A program made the translations under genes and the position numbers. From Aquirufa rosea (lineage in GTDB: Bacteria > Bacteroidota > Bacteroidia > Cytophagales > Spirosomataceae): 64,000 nucleotides of DNA. Under the pieces are notes generated by a model. That model saw nothing but the letters and a program-made list of their open reading frames with translations. It was not told the DNA's origin and searched no databases. Positions 43,943 through 52,178 of this stretch are shown one piece after another (the first letter of the stretch is position 1; each line of letters opens with the position of its first letter). The DNA lies in the NCBI RefSeq assembly GCF_004118285.1, contig NZ_SDHY01000005.1:62001-126000 (forward strand). Reading direction: 5' to 3'.

Positions 43943-46267
43943 ATGCCCATTCAAATTTCCAGCGATACTTTAAAGGACCATCTCAAAAGAACCTTTGGAT
44001 TTAGCCAATTTCGTGGAGAACAGGAAGCAATCATTCAAAATACGCTTCAAGGGAATAATAGTTTTGTTCTTATGCCAACTGGTGCTGGGAAATCCCTCTG
44101 CTATCAGCTGCCGGCCATTGTGATGCCGGGAACAGCTATTGTTATTTCTCCTCTAATTGCCTTAATGAAAAACCAAGTGGATCAGATGATTGCATTTGGT
44201 GTCAATGCACAGTTTTTGAACTCTTCTTTAACCCGTGCAGAAATTAATCGAGTGAAAAATGAAGTCCTCAGCGGTGATGTAAAATTGTTATACATCGCCC
44301 CTGAGTCATTGAATAAACAAGAAAATTTAAGCTTTCTACAGCAAGCCAATATTTCCTTTGTGGCCATAGATGAGGCACATTGTATTTCAGAGTGGGGGCA
44401 CGATTTTAGACCTGAATACAGGAAAATTAGAGCCATCATCGAATCAGTAGATGAAAAATTACCCATCATTGCACTCACAGCAACAGCCACTCCCAAAGTG
44501 CAATTAGATATACAAAAGACCTTGAATCTTGAAGATGCCAAGGTGTTTAAATCCTCTTTCAATAGAAAAAATCTCTATTACGAAATACGTTCCAAAAAGG
44601 ATATTGACAAACAGCTCATTCGATACATCAAAGCCCACACGGGAAAAGCAGGTATTATTTACTGTCTAAGCAGAAAACGGGTGGAAGAAATCGCGGATCT
44701 ATTGCATGTCAATGGAATCAAAGCTCTTCCCTACCATGCAGGTTTGGACCCTGCTGTTCGTATGGCCAACCAAGAATCTTTTTTAAATGAAGAAGTAGAA
44801 GTAATGGTAGCCACCATCGCCTTTGGAATGGGTATCGATAAGCCGGATGTACGTTTTGTCATCCATTATGATGCTCCTAAATCGTTGGAGGGCTATTACC
44901 AAGAAACAGGCAGAGCCGGTCGTGACGGATTAGATGGAACCTGCATCTTGTTTTATACTTATGATGATATATTAAAACTAGATAAGTTCAATAAGGACAA
45001 GGCCTTCTCTGAAAAGGAAAATGCCAAGTTGCTTCTGGCTGAGATGGTCTATTACGCCAATTTAGGAGTATGTCGAAGAAAACAATTACTCAATTATTTC
45101 GGGGAATATTTAGCGGAAAATTGTGGATTCTGTGACAACTGTTTACACCCGACACCTACTTTCAAAGCTGAGCGTGAGGTAGTTTTAGTACTAAAAGCTG
45201 TTCAAGAAACAGAAGAAAAATTTGATGCAGAGCATATTGCAGATGTTTTAGAGGGTAAGATTAATCAATATGTTCAAAGCTATGATCATGATAAACTATC
45301 CATTTTTGGTGCTGGTAAAACCGTTTCATGGAACGCACAGGCAGTAGAAGATGATGACGATGATGACGATGAAATGGAGGATGAGGATGAAGATAATCCA
45401 ATTCCTAAAAAACCAAAAATCAAAAAGAAATCTACCAAAGAACAACACTCCGATGATGAAAAATCCCCTTGGATTTCATTCATCAAACAAGTAACCATTC
45501 ATGGCTATTTGGCAAAGGATATTGAAAACTACGGAGTACTTAAATTAAGTGAAAAAGGACTCCAGTTCATGCAAGATTCTTATCCTGTTACTTTTTCTCG
45601 TGATCATGATTACGAGAAAGAAGCAGAGCCGGAGGAAAATGATGAAATGAGTGCAGGTGTAGGTGCCAAAGCCTACGATGATGCCTTATTTGAGTTGTTA
45701 AAAAATTTGCGCAAAAAGATAGCTAAAGAGAAAAACCTTCCTCCTTATGTGATCTTCCAAGACCCTTCTCTAGAGGAAATGGCCACTACTTATCCAAGTA
45801 CGCAAGAGGAAATGGCTCAAATCAATGGAGTGGGAATGGGTAAGGTCATCAAATTTGGAAAGCCTTTCTTAGATGTGATCAACAGGTATGTGGATGAAAA
45901 TGAAATTGAAACGGCTCGAGAAGTGGTGGTTAAATCCACAGTCAATAAGTCCAAAATCAAGATTTATATCATTCAGCAAGTAGACCGTAAAATTGATTTA
46001 GATGATATAGCCTATCAAAAAGAATTGACCATGGCTGAATTGATTGAAGAGATTGAAGCCATTTGTTATTCAGGGACAAAACTCAATCTTGATTATTATA
46101 TTAATCAGGTAATAGAACCGGATAAGCAAGAGGAAATTTATGATTATTTCCTAAGTGCCGATACAGATAATATTACTGAAGCGTTAGATAATTGCAACAT
46201 CGATGACGTCAGTGAAGAAGAATTGCGATTGATGCGAATTAAATTTTTAAGTGAACTAGCCAATTAA
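43943..46267 (+). CDS. recQ: ATP-dependent DNA helicase RecQ
   Basis: 3'-5' DNA helicase of 774 residues. Motif I is MPTGAGKSLCYQLP, motif II is AIDEAHCISEWGHDFRPEY, and motif VI is QETGRAGRDG. The zinc site has CRRKQLLNYFGE and CGFCDNC. Inside the RQC region an acidic run of 16 residues (from VEDDDDDDDEMEDEDED, about 468-484) and a lysine-rich stretch interrupt the domain. An HRDC domain (about 590-665) follows, and the end is a helix-turn-helix-type region. It lies 8 bp before purD. The preceding 64 bp show no clear promoter. Confidence 0.95.
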   Translation: MPIQISSDTLKDHLKRTFGFSQFRGEQEAIIQNTLQGNNSFVLMPTGAGKSLCYQLPAIVMPGTAIVISPLIALMKNQVDQMIAFGVNAQFLNSSLTRAEINRVKNEVLSGDVKLLYIAPESLNKQENLSFLQQANISFVAIDEAHCISEWGHDFRPEYRKIRAIIESVDEKLPIIALTATATPKVQLDIQKTLNLEDAKVFKSSFNRKNLYYEIRSKKDIDKQLIRYIKAHTGKAGIIYCLSRKRVEEIADLLHVNGIKALPYHAGLDPAVRMANQESFLNEEVEVMVATIAFGMGIDKPDVRFVIHYDAPKSLEGYYQETGRAGRDGLDGTCILFYTYDDILKLDKFNKDKAFSEKENAKLLLAEMVYYANLGVCRRKQLLNYFGEYLAENCGFCDNCLHPTPTFKAEREVVLVLKAVQETEEKFDAEHIADVLEGKINQYVQSYDHDKLSIFGAGKTVSWNAQAVEDDDDDDDEMEDEDEDNPIPKKPKIKKKSTKEQHSDDEKSPWISFIKQVTIHGYLAKDIENYGVLKLSEKGLQFMQDSYPVTFSRDHDYEKEAEPEENDEMSAGVGAKAYDDALFELLKNLRKKIAKEKNLPPYVIFQDPSLEEMATTYPSTQEEMAQINGVGMGKVIKFGKPFLDVINRYVDENEIETAREVVVKSTVNKSKIKIYIIQQVDRKIDLDDIAYQKELTMAELIEEIEAICYSGTKLNLDYYINQVIEPDKQEEIYDYFLSADTDNITEALDNCNIDDVSEEELRLMRIKFLSELAN

Positions 46268-46275
46268 CAAAAATT

Positions 46276-47562
46276 ATGAATGTATTACTTTTGGGATCCG
46301 GAGGACGAGAACACGCATTTGCCTGGAAAATATCCCAAAGTCCATTATTAAGTCAATTATTTATTGCCCCAGGCAACCCTGGAACTGCCCAACTAGGCGT
46401 TAATTTACCATTTGGATATTCGGATTTCCCTGCCATAATAGAGGCCATTAAAACCTATCAAATTGAATTGGTGATTGTTGGCCCTGAAGAACCTTTAGTT
46501 AAAGGAATCCGTGATTTTATTGAGTCGCAGGAAGATTTAAAACATGTTACTATAGTGGGCCCTGGTTCCTTAGGAGCCCAATTGGAAGGAAGCAAAGACT
46601 TCTCCAAAAATTTTATGCAAGCACATGGAATTCCGACGGCTGCTTCTAAAACTTTTACGCATGCTAATGCCGAAGAAGGTTTAACGTATATTGCCAATCA
46701 TAGCCTACCAATTGTTCTAAAAGCGGATGGACTGGCCGCAGGAAAAGGGGTTATCATTGCTCAAAGCCATGCGGAAGCAGAAAAAGCATTCAAAGAGATG
46801 ATATTTGATGCCAAATTTGGCGAAGCCAGTTCAAAAGTGGTCATCGAACAATTTTTACGAGGCATAGAACTTTCCGTTTTCGTATTGACTGATGGGGACA
46901 ATTACGTGGTACTTCCAGAAGCGAAGGATTACAAACGCATCGGTGAAAATGACGAGGGTTTGAATACTGGGGGAATGGGCGCTGTTTCTCCCGTTCCATT
47001 TGCCACAGAGCGATTCATGGAATTAGTAAAACAAAAGGTGATAGAACCAACCATCCAAGGCCTCAAATCAGATAACATTCCCTATCAAGGATTTATCTTC
47101 ATTGGATTAATGAATCATGAAGGAGAACCTTATGTCATTGAATACAATGCTCGTATGGGAGATCCTGAAACTGAAGTAGTATTACCTAGAATCGAATCAG
47201 ATTTCTTATCTTTGCTGATTGCTGCAGCACAAGGGAAATTAAAGAATGAAAATTTACAAATTTCCAATCAATATGCTGTAACTACCATGGTGGTAGCGGG
47301 AGGTTATCCTGAAGAATACCGTAAAGGAGATCCCTTGACTGGTTTGGAAAAAGTGGAAGATGCACTGATTTTTCATGCAGGAACCCGTGAACAAAACGGA
47401 CAAATAATTACGTCAGGAGGTCGAGTAATGGCTTTAACTGGCACTTCAAATACCTTAGAAAGAGCCATTCAAAAGTCTCAAAAGGCTGCTCAGACTATCC
47501 AATTTGAAGGTAAAAACTTTAGACGCGATATTGGTCTCGATGTATTACGATACAATTCGTAG
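46276..47562 (+). CDS. purD: Phosphoribosylamine-glycine ligase
   Basis: ATP-grasp enzyme of purine synthesis that joins phosphoribosylamine and glycine, 428 residues. The start MNVLLLGSGGREHAFAWKI is typical, and the ATP-grasp segment KADGLAAGKGVIIA lies at about residues 153-166. EYNARMGDPETEVVLPR near residue 295 is the family metal-binding region. It stands 8 bp after recQ and 24 bp before ricT. Confidence 0.97.
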   Translation: MNVLLLGSGGREHAFAWKISQSPLLSQLFIAPGNPGTAQLGVNLPFGYSDFPAIIEAIKTYQIELVIVGPEEPLVKGIRDFIESQEDLKHVTIVGPGSLGAQLEGSKDFSKNFMQAHGIPTAASKTFTHANAEEGLTYIANHSLPIVLKADGLAAGKGVIIAQSHAEAEKAFKEMIFDAKFGEASSKVVIEQFLRGIELSVFVLTDGDNYVVLPEAKDYKRIGENDEGLNTGGMGAVSPVPFATERFMELVKQKVIEPTIQGLKSDNIPYQGFIFIGLMNHEGEPYVIEYNARMGDPETEVVLPRIESDFLSLLIAAAQGKLKNENLQISNQYAVTTMVVAGGYPEEYRKGDPLTGLEKVEDALIFHAGTREQNGQIITSGGRVMALTGTSNTLERAIQKSQKAAQTIQFEGKNFRRDIGLDVLRYNS

Positions 47563-47586
47563 AGAGATTGATTGACACATATACTT

Positions 47587-48996
47587 ATGGCATGTAAATC
47601 CTGTTCTACTGGATCCTGTGGATCCAAAGCATCAGCAGATCAACAAGTTTCTGGTTGCCAAAGCAATGGAAGCTGCGGGACTGGCGCTTGCAATAAAATG
47701 AATGTATTTGATTGGTTATCTGACTTAGATGTACCTTCATTTCAGCGTTTTCATGTGGTTGAAGTAAAATTTAAAGCAGGTAGAAAAGAATATTTCCGCA
47801 ATCCCAACCAATTAGCTTTACATACTGGCGACTCTGTCATAGTGGAATCTTCTACCGGAGTACAGCTAGGCGTGGTATCTCTTCAAGGTGAATTGGTACG
47901 CTTGCAATTGCTAAAAAAAGGAATTAAAGATGATGACAAATTAAAGGACATCATTCGCATAGCCACAGAAAAAGATGAGGAAAAGCATCGTCAATCCTTA
48001 GAAAGAGATTTACCTACCCTATATCGTACACGTCAAATCATTGGTGATTTAAAATTAAACATGAAACTGTCTGACGTAGAATTTTTGTCGGATGGAACCA
48101 AAGCTGTCTTTTATTATTCCTCAGATGACCGAGTGGATTTTAGAGAATTAATCAAATTATTGGCCACTGAATTTAAAATTCGGATAGAAATGAAACAGAT
48201 TTCATTGCGCCAAGAAGCTGGCAGATTGGGTGGAATAGGTGTTTGTGGTAGGGAGTTATGCTGTTCAACTTGGTTAACTGATTTCAAAAATGTAACTACT
48301 TCAGCAGCAAGATATCAAAATCTATCTTTGAATCCAGTAAAGCTTAGCGGACAATGTGGCCGCTTGAAGTGCTGCCTCAATTATGAGCTGGAAACTTATA
48401 TGGATGCGCTGAAAGATATCCCGAGCATTGAAGGAAGATTAAAAACCAAGCGCGGAGATGCCATTTTGCAGAAAACGGATATTTTTAAGCGTATGATGTG
48501 GTTTGGCTTTGCGGGGGAGGAATCCATCTGGATTCCTGTTACATGTGACCGCGTCAAAGAAATCATTGAGCTAAATAAGAAAGGTATCATTCCTGATTCC
48601 TTTGAAAATCTAAGCCCTGATGTTCCTGAAGTAGAAAAACCTAAGTTGTCAGAGTTAAATTCCGACCTAGAACGGATGGATAAAAAGTATGGGAAATCGA
48701 AATCTCCAAATCAACGTTCGGAGGGTCAAAAGAAAAATAACGGAGGGAATAAAAACCGAGGGGACTTCGCTAAAGGGAATAAAAACCAAGTGGCTAATTC
48801 GAATAAACCAAGTAATAAACCTGAGGCACGTACAGAACGTCCAGCTGATAACAAGCCAAAATCGGCTCCAGGAAGCACAAGTACTGAAAATGCCGAAAAC
48901 TCGGGAGAGGCTACTCCAAAACCTTTTAAGAAGAAGTTTAAAAAGAAATTTAAACCGAGACCTCCTAGAAATGGCCCTGAGACTCCAACTGCTTAA
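47587..48996 (+). CDS. ricT: PSP1-domain protein of the RicT/YaaT family with a basic disordered tail
   Basis: Iron-sulfur-associated protein of the PSP1 family, 469 residues. The N-terminus has a cysteine-rich stretch (CKSCSTGSCGS... CGTGACNKM) and the PSP1 core has the Cys pattern of the family: GIGVCGRELCCSTWL and QCGRLKCCLNYE. In Bacillus the homologue forms the RicAFT complex, which helps mRNA maturation by RNase Y; RicA and RicF are not in the window. The last 110 residues are disordered, rich in K, N and P, ending in KKKFKKKFKPRPPRNG. I chose the ATG at 47587 over a TTG at 47572. Its 3' end overlaps gldH by 26 bp. In Bacteroidota the gene is usually next to gldH. Confidence 0.85.
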   Translation: MACKSCSTGSCGSKASADQQVSGCQSNGSCGTGACNKMNVFDWLSDLDVPSFQRFHVVEVKFKAGRKEYFRNPNQLALHTGDSVIVESSTGVQLGVVSLQGELVRLQLLKKGIKDDDKLKDIIRIATEKDEEKHRQSLERDLPTLYRTRQIIGDLKLNMKLSDVEFLSDGTKAVFYYSSDDRVDFRELIKLLATEFKIRIEMKQISLRQEAGRLGGIGVCGRELCCSTWLTDFKNVTTSAARYQNLSLNPVKLSGQCGRLKCCLNYELETYMDALKDIPSIEGRLKTKRGDAILQKTDIFKRMMWFGFAGEESIWIPVTCDRVKEIIELNKKGIIPDSFENLSPDVPEVEKPKLSELNSDLERMDKKYGKSKSPNQRSEGQKKNNGGNKNRGDFAKGNKNQVANSNKPSNKPEARTERPADNKPKSAPGSTSTENAENSGEATPKPFKKKFKKKFKPRPPRNGPETPTA

Positions 48997-49456
48997 ATTC
49001 TTTGAATTAGTTCTGCCCTTGAGCTTTTTGATGGCCTGCCAAGGTGATCAGGTCTTTGATCAAGTTAGCAAAATGGGGGAAAAAGGATGGCTACAAAAAA
49101 ATCAAATTAGCTATCCTTTTGAGATCAAAAAAATTGACCAAAGCTACACCCTTTACGTAGCCATCAGGCAATCTAATGATTACCCTTTCAATAACTTTTA
49201 TTTTGTACCCAAGATATTAGGGTCTAATGGCCAAGTTATCAAACAAGCTTTGGCGGAGGCTATTTTATATGATCCAAAATCTGGTAAAGCCAAGGGTAAA
49301 GGCTTAGGTGATATGTACAGCCACAAATTCGCCATCTTCAAGCAATTGAAATTCCCTAAAAAAGGGAAATATACGCTACTATTGTCGCACGATATGCGAA
49401 CAGATACCTTAGCGGGTATCATATCCGTGGGCGCTTCTTTAATTCCAAATCCATAG
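48971..49456 (+). CDS. gldH: Gliding motility lipoprotein GldH
   Basis: Outer-membrane-associated lipoprotein of the gliding and type IX secretion machinery, 161 residues. The start MALRLQLLKFFELVLPLSFLMACQG contains a lipoprotein signal with Cys at about residue 23. The rest follows the GldH pattern, with NDYPFNNFYF, GKGLGDMYSHKF and a C-terminal GKYTLLLSHDMRTDTLAGI. The reading frame is open further upstream, but only as a shadow of ricT; the ATG at 48971 gives the lipobox. It overlaps ricT by 26 bp and precedes an Lrp gene by 5 bp. Position after ricT is typical. Confidence 0.87.
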   Translation: MALRLQLLKFFELVLPLSFLMACQGDQVFDQVSKMGEKGWLQKNQISYPFEIKKIDQSYTLYVAIRQSNDYPFNNFYFVPKILGSNGQVIKQALAEAILYDPKSGKAKGKGLGDMYSHKFAIFKQLKFPKKGKYTLLLSHDMRTDTLAGIISVGASLIPNP

Positions 49457-49461
49457 GTCAC

Positions 49462-49944
49462 ATGTCCAAGATTGACGATATTGATAAGCAAATACTCGCC
49501 TATTTACATGAAGATGCTTACATGTCCAACAAAGACATAGCGCAACGCCTGGGAATGAGCCCTACACCGATCCATGAACGCATCAAGCGCATGGAAAAAG
49601 AAGGAATTATTACAGGCTATAAAGCCATCATAAACCCCAATAAATTAGGTAAATCCCTAACTGTTTTTTGTGATATTTCACTCAAAGAACATGCCGCAGA
49701 ATACCTCAAACAATTTGAGGAAGATGTCATGAATTTATTGGAGGTACAAGAATGCTATTGTGTGTCGGGACACAGTGATTTTCTTCTGAAAATTGTGGTT
49801 GCAGACATGGATGAATACCGTGATTTTATTCTACATAAACTGGCGAGTATCAAGAATATTGGAAATGCACAAAGCCATTTTGTGATGAATCAAATACAAA
49901 ATGAAAGCATTTTACCTTGGTTAAATCAAGAAAAAACTAGATAA
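49462..49944 (+). CDS. Lrp/AsnC-family transcriptional regulator
   Basis: Feast/famine regulator of 160 residues. The helix-turn-helix (DIAQRLGMSPTPIHERIKRMEKEG) lies at about residues 26-49 and the RAM ligand-binding domain follows, with VFCDISLKEH and EVQECYCVSGHSDFLLKIV. The effector is probably an amino acid; targets are unknown. It is 5 bp after gldH and thus transcribed from the ricT-gldH unit. Confidence 0.93.
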   Translation: MSKIDDIDKQILAYLHEDAYMSNKDIAQRLGMSPTPIHERIKRMEKEGIITGYKAIINPNKLGKSLTVFCDISLKEHAAEYLKQFEEDVMNLLEVQECYCVSGHSDFLLKIVVADMDEYRDFILHKLASIKNIGNAQSHFVMNQIQNESILPWLNQEKTR

Positions 49945-50017
49945 ACCTATAAATTGGGGTAGATGCTCCAATAAAATTACCTAACTTAGAAAGACTAACA
50001 TCGTTTGAATTGACCTT

Positions 50018-51115
50018 ATGAACAAGTTTACAAAAACAATCGTCAGCCTATTAGTCATTGTATTAATACTAGGCATTGCCTTTTACCCGAAGGTAAAGAA
50101 GACTTTTTTCGCGGAGAAAAAAGAGGAAAGCAAGGAAAAAGGTAAGGGTGGACCAGGAGGAGGAAAAGGTGGAAAAACTACCGTAGTAGTCATGGTAGTA
50201 AAATCTACCAGATTAGACGATATGATTAATTCTACGGGTACCATTTTGCCCAACGAAGAAGTAGAAATTCGCTCCGAGATTGCTGGACGCATCATTCAAT
50301 TAAATATTAAAGAAGGCGATGTAGTTCAAAAAGGAACTGTCCTACTTCGTATTAATGATGATGATTTACAAGCGCGATTGAAAAAATTAGGTTATAACAA
50401 AAAGCTAGCCGAAGACAATGAGGCGCGTCAAAAGGTATTACTTCAAAGAGAAGCTATCTCTCAGAGAGAATATGATATTGCTGTCAATTCCGTTAATACC
50501 ATCACGGCAGATATTGAAGATTTAAAAGCTCAAATTTTAAAAACTACCTTGCGAGCGCCGTTTTCAGGAACTGTTGGTTTCCGGTATGTTAGTATGGGAA
50601 GTTATATTTCTCCTACCACTAAAATTGCCACTCTGACCAATACCAATCCTGCTAAAATTGAGTTCTCTATTCCTGCAAAATATGCCTCGCAAATTCGCAA
50701 AGGGAATACGATTGAATTTGTTACAGAAAACGAAAGCAAAACATTCATGGGTAAGGTTTATGCGATAGACCCTAAAATTGATCCTCTAACTCGTACACTT
50801 CAAATCAGAGCTTTATCTCCTAATCCAGGAGGAGTGTTAGTACCTGGTGCTTTTGCTAAAGTAAATTTAATTTTGAAGACAAAAGGTTCAGCTATTTTGG
50901 TGCCAACAGAGGCTGTCATTCCTGAATCTAAAGGAAGTAAAGTATTTATTGTTAAAAATGGCAAGGCCGTTTCTACCAAGGTGGAATTGGGTATTCGTGG
51001 AGAGAAAAATGTGGAGATATTATCAGGCCTTTCTCTTGGCGACACCCTAATTACGAATGGTATCATCCAGGTTAAACCAGATGGAGAAGTCGATATTAAA
51101 GAGGTAATTCAATAA
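50018..51115 (+). CDS. RND efflux periplasmic adaptor (membrane-fusion) subunit
   Basis: Membrane-fusion protein of 365 residues of the HlyD/AcrA type. One membrane helix (about 8-24) is followed by a Lys- and Gly-rich linker (KGKGGPGGGKGG, about 41-52) and then the lipoyl half-motifs and beta-barrel, with IRSEIAGRIIQLNIKEGDVVQKGTVLLRI and LRAPFSGTVGFRYVSMGSYI. It pairs with the RND pump gene that begins at 52179. A glycosyltransferase gene sits between them. No outer-membrane channel gene (TolC type) is near. Confidence 0.93.
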   Translation: MNKFTKTIVSLLVIVLILGIAFYPKVKKTFFAEKKEESKEKGKGGPGGGKGGKTTVVVMVVKSTRLDDMINSTGTILPNEEVEIRSEIAGRIIQLNIKEGDVVQKGTVLLRINDDDLQARLKKLGYNKKLAEDNEARQKVLLQREAISQREYDIAVNSVNTITADIEDLKAQILKTTLRAPFSGTVGFRYVSMGSYISPTTKIATLTNTNPAKIEFSIPAKYASQIRKGNTIEFVTENESKTFMGKVYAIDPKIDPLTRTLQIRALSPNPGGVLVPGAFAKVNLILKTKGSAILVPTEAVIPESKGSKVFIVKNGKAVSTKVELGIRGEKNVEILSGLSLGDTLITNGIIQVKPDGEVDIKEVIQ

Positions 51116-51123
51116 TATTCCAG

Positions 51124-52170
51124 ATGCCCAGCATTTACCTCAGGACAGCCCTTTGGCAATATAAATTCCGCAAATTAAGCTATTTATTTGCTGGGTTAAT
51201 TGCCTATTGCCGGTTCTGTGTTTGGGTTATTTTTCAACGCATTTTACAGCCGAATAGGCCTGTTGTTGGGGTATTATTAGCCCAACATCTGGGAGACATC
51301 GTAGCTTCTGAGCCTATCATTCCTGCATTAAATGCCAAATATCCCAATGCAAAAGTGGTTTGGATTATACAAAAGCATTTTAGACCCTTACTAGAGCAAC
51401 ATCCCGGATTGTATCGTTTAATTACAGAAGAGAATATGCTTTTTAGCTATTTTCTGTGTCAATGGAACCCATGTAATCATTTTTTTAATCTCCATTTAAA
51501 TGAGTTAAGAAAAGACCCATTCTTTCATATCCCACTAGTGAATGAAAAAGCCTATGAGCTTAATATCAACATTCATAACTATTACAACCAGCATAATTTA
51601 TTAGAGAATTTTTCTCAATTAGCAGGCTTGGGACTTATCAGTGGGCATCCACAGATTTATTTGCCCAAAAAGAAATTCATCCCCCCTTTTGAAGGCAATT
51701 ATTGGCTTATTCACCGAATTTCCAATGACCCATGTAGGGAATGGTCATATGAAAATTGGATGAAATTGGTAAAAATGGCCATTGAGGAATGGGATGTAAA
51801 TATTGTGGAAATGGGAACCAGCCAAGGACTAGAGTTCGACCATCCAAAATTCCTTTCTTTGGTAGGTAAAACTACCGTGGAAGAAAGTTTATTTTTGGTT
51901 CAGTCGGCCGACTATTTTATTGGTATAGATTCGGGGCCGACACATTGCGCCAATGCCTTCCAAATTCCTGCTCTAATCATGTTGGGAGAATTTGCAGATT
52001 TTAAAAAATACATGTCATACTCAGGTGCCTATCAACAGGGGAAATTGGCAAATCTGATATACTGTGAACATGGTCCAGCCAAAGACCTAAGCTTTGAAGA
52101 AGTTTGGCAAAAAATACAAAATAGTATTGAAACACACCATTTAATTACTGAAATACCAAATCATAAATAA
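51124..52170 (+). CDS. GT9-family glycosyltransferase (heptosyltransferase-like)
   Basis: A 348-residue protein with the look of family 9 glycosyltransferases. The donor-domain segment GDIVASEPIIPALNAKYPNAKVVWI lies at about residues 57-81 and the signature IGIDSGPTHCANAF near 271-284. Family members add heptose to lipopolysaccharide core, but the donor here is unknown. A hydrophobic stretch at about residues 21-40 may attach it to the membrane. It sits 8 bp after the RND adaptor and 8 bp before the RND pump, so it is transcribed within the efflux operon, which is unusual. Confidence 0.78.
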   Translation: MPSIYLRTALWQYKFRKLSYLFAGLIAYCRFCVWVIFQRILQPNRPVVGVLLAQHLGDIVASEPIIPALNAKYPNAKVVWIIQKHFRPLLEQHPGLYRLITEENMLFSYFLCQWNPCNHFFNLHLNELRKDPFFHIPLVNEKAYELNINIHNYYNQHNLLENFSQLAGLGLISGHPQIYLPKKKFIPPFEGNYWLIHRISNDPCREWSYENWMKLVKMAIEEWDVNIVEMGTSQGLEFDHPKFLSLVGKTTVEESLFLVQSADYFIGIDSGPTHCANAFQIPALIMLGEFADFKKYMSYSGAYQQGKLANLIYCEHGPAKDLSFEEVWQKIQNSIETHHLITEIPNHK

Positions 52171-52178
52171 TATATACT

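Noticed and set aside
45286-45498. Open frame opposite recQ with a long serine run
   Set aside because: It is the complement of the Asp/Glu codons of recQ; no signal or promoter.
48689-48970. Long upstream extension of the gldH frame
   Set aside because: It overlaps the ricT tail in another frame and would hide the lipoprotein signal that begins at 48971.
49953-49972. Short inverted repeat ATTGG/CCAAT after the Lrp gene
   Set aside because: Five base pairs with no T run; too weak to call a terminator.
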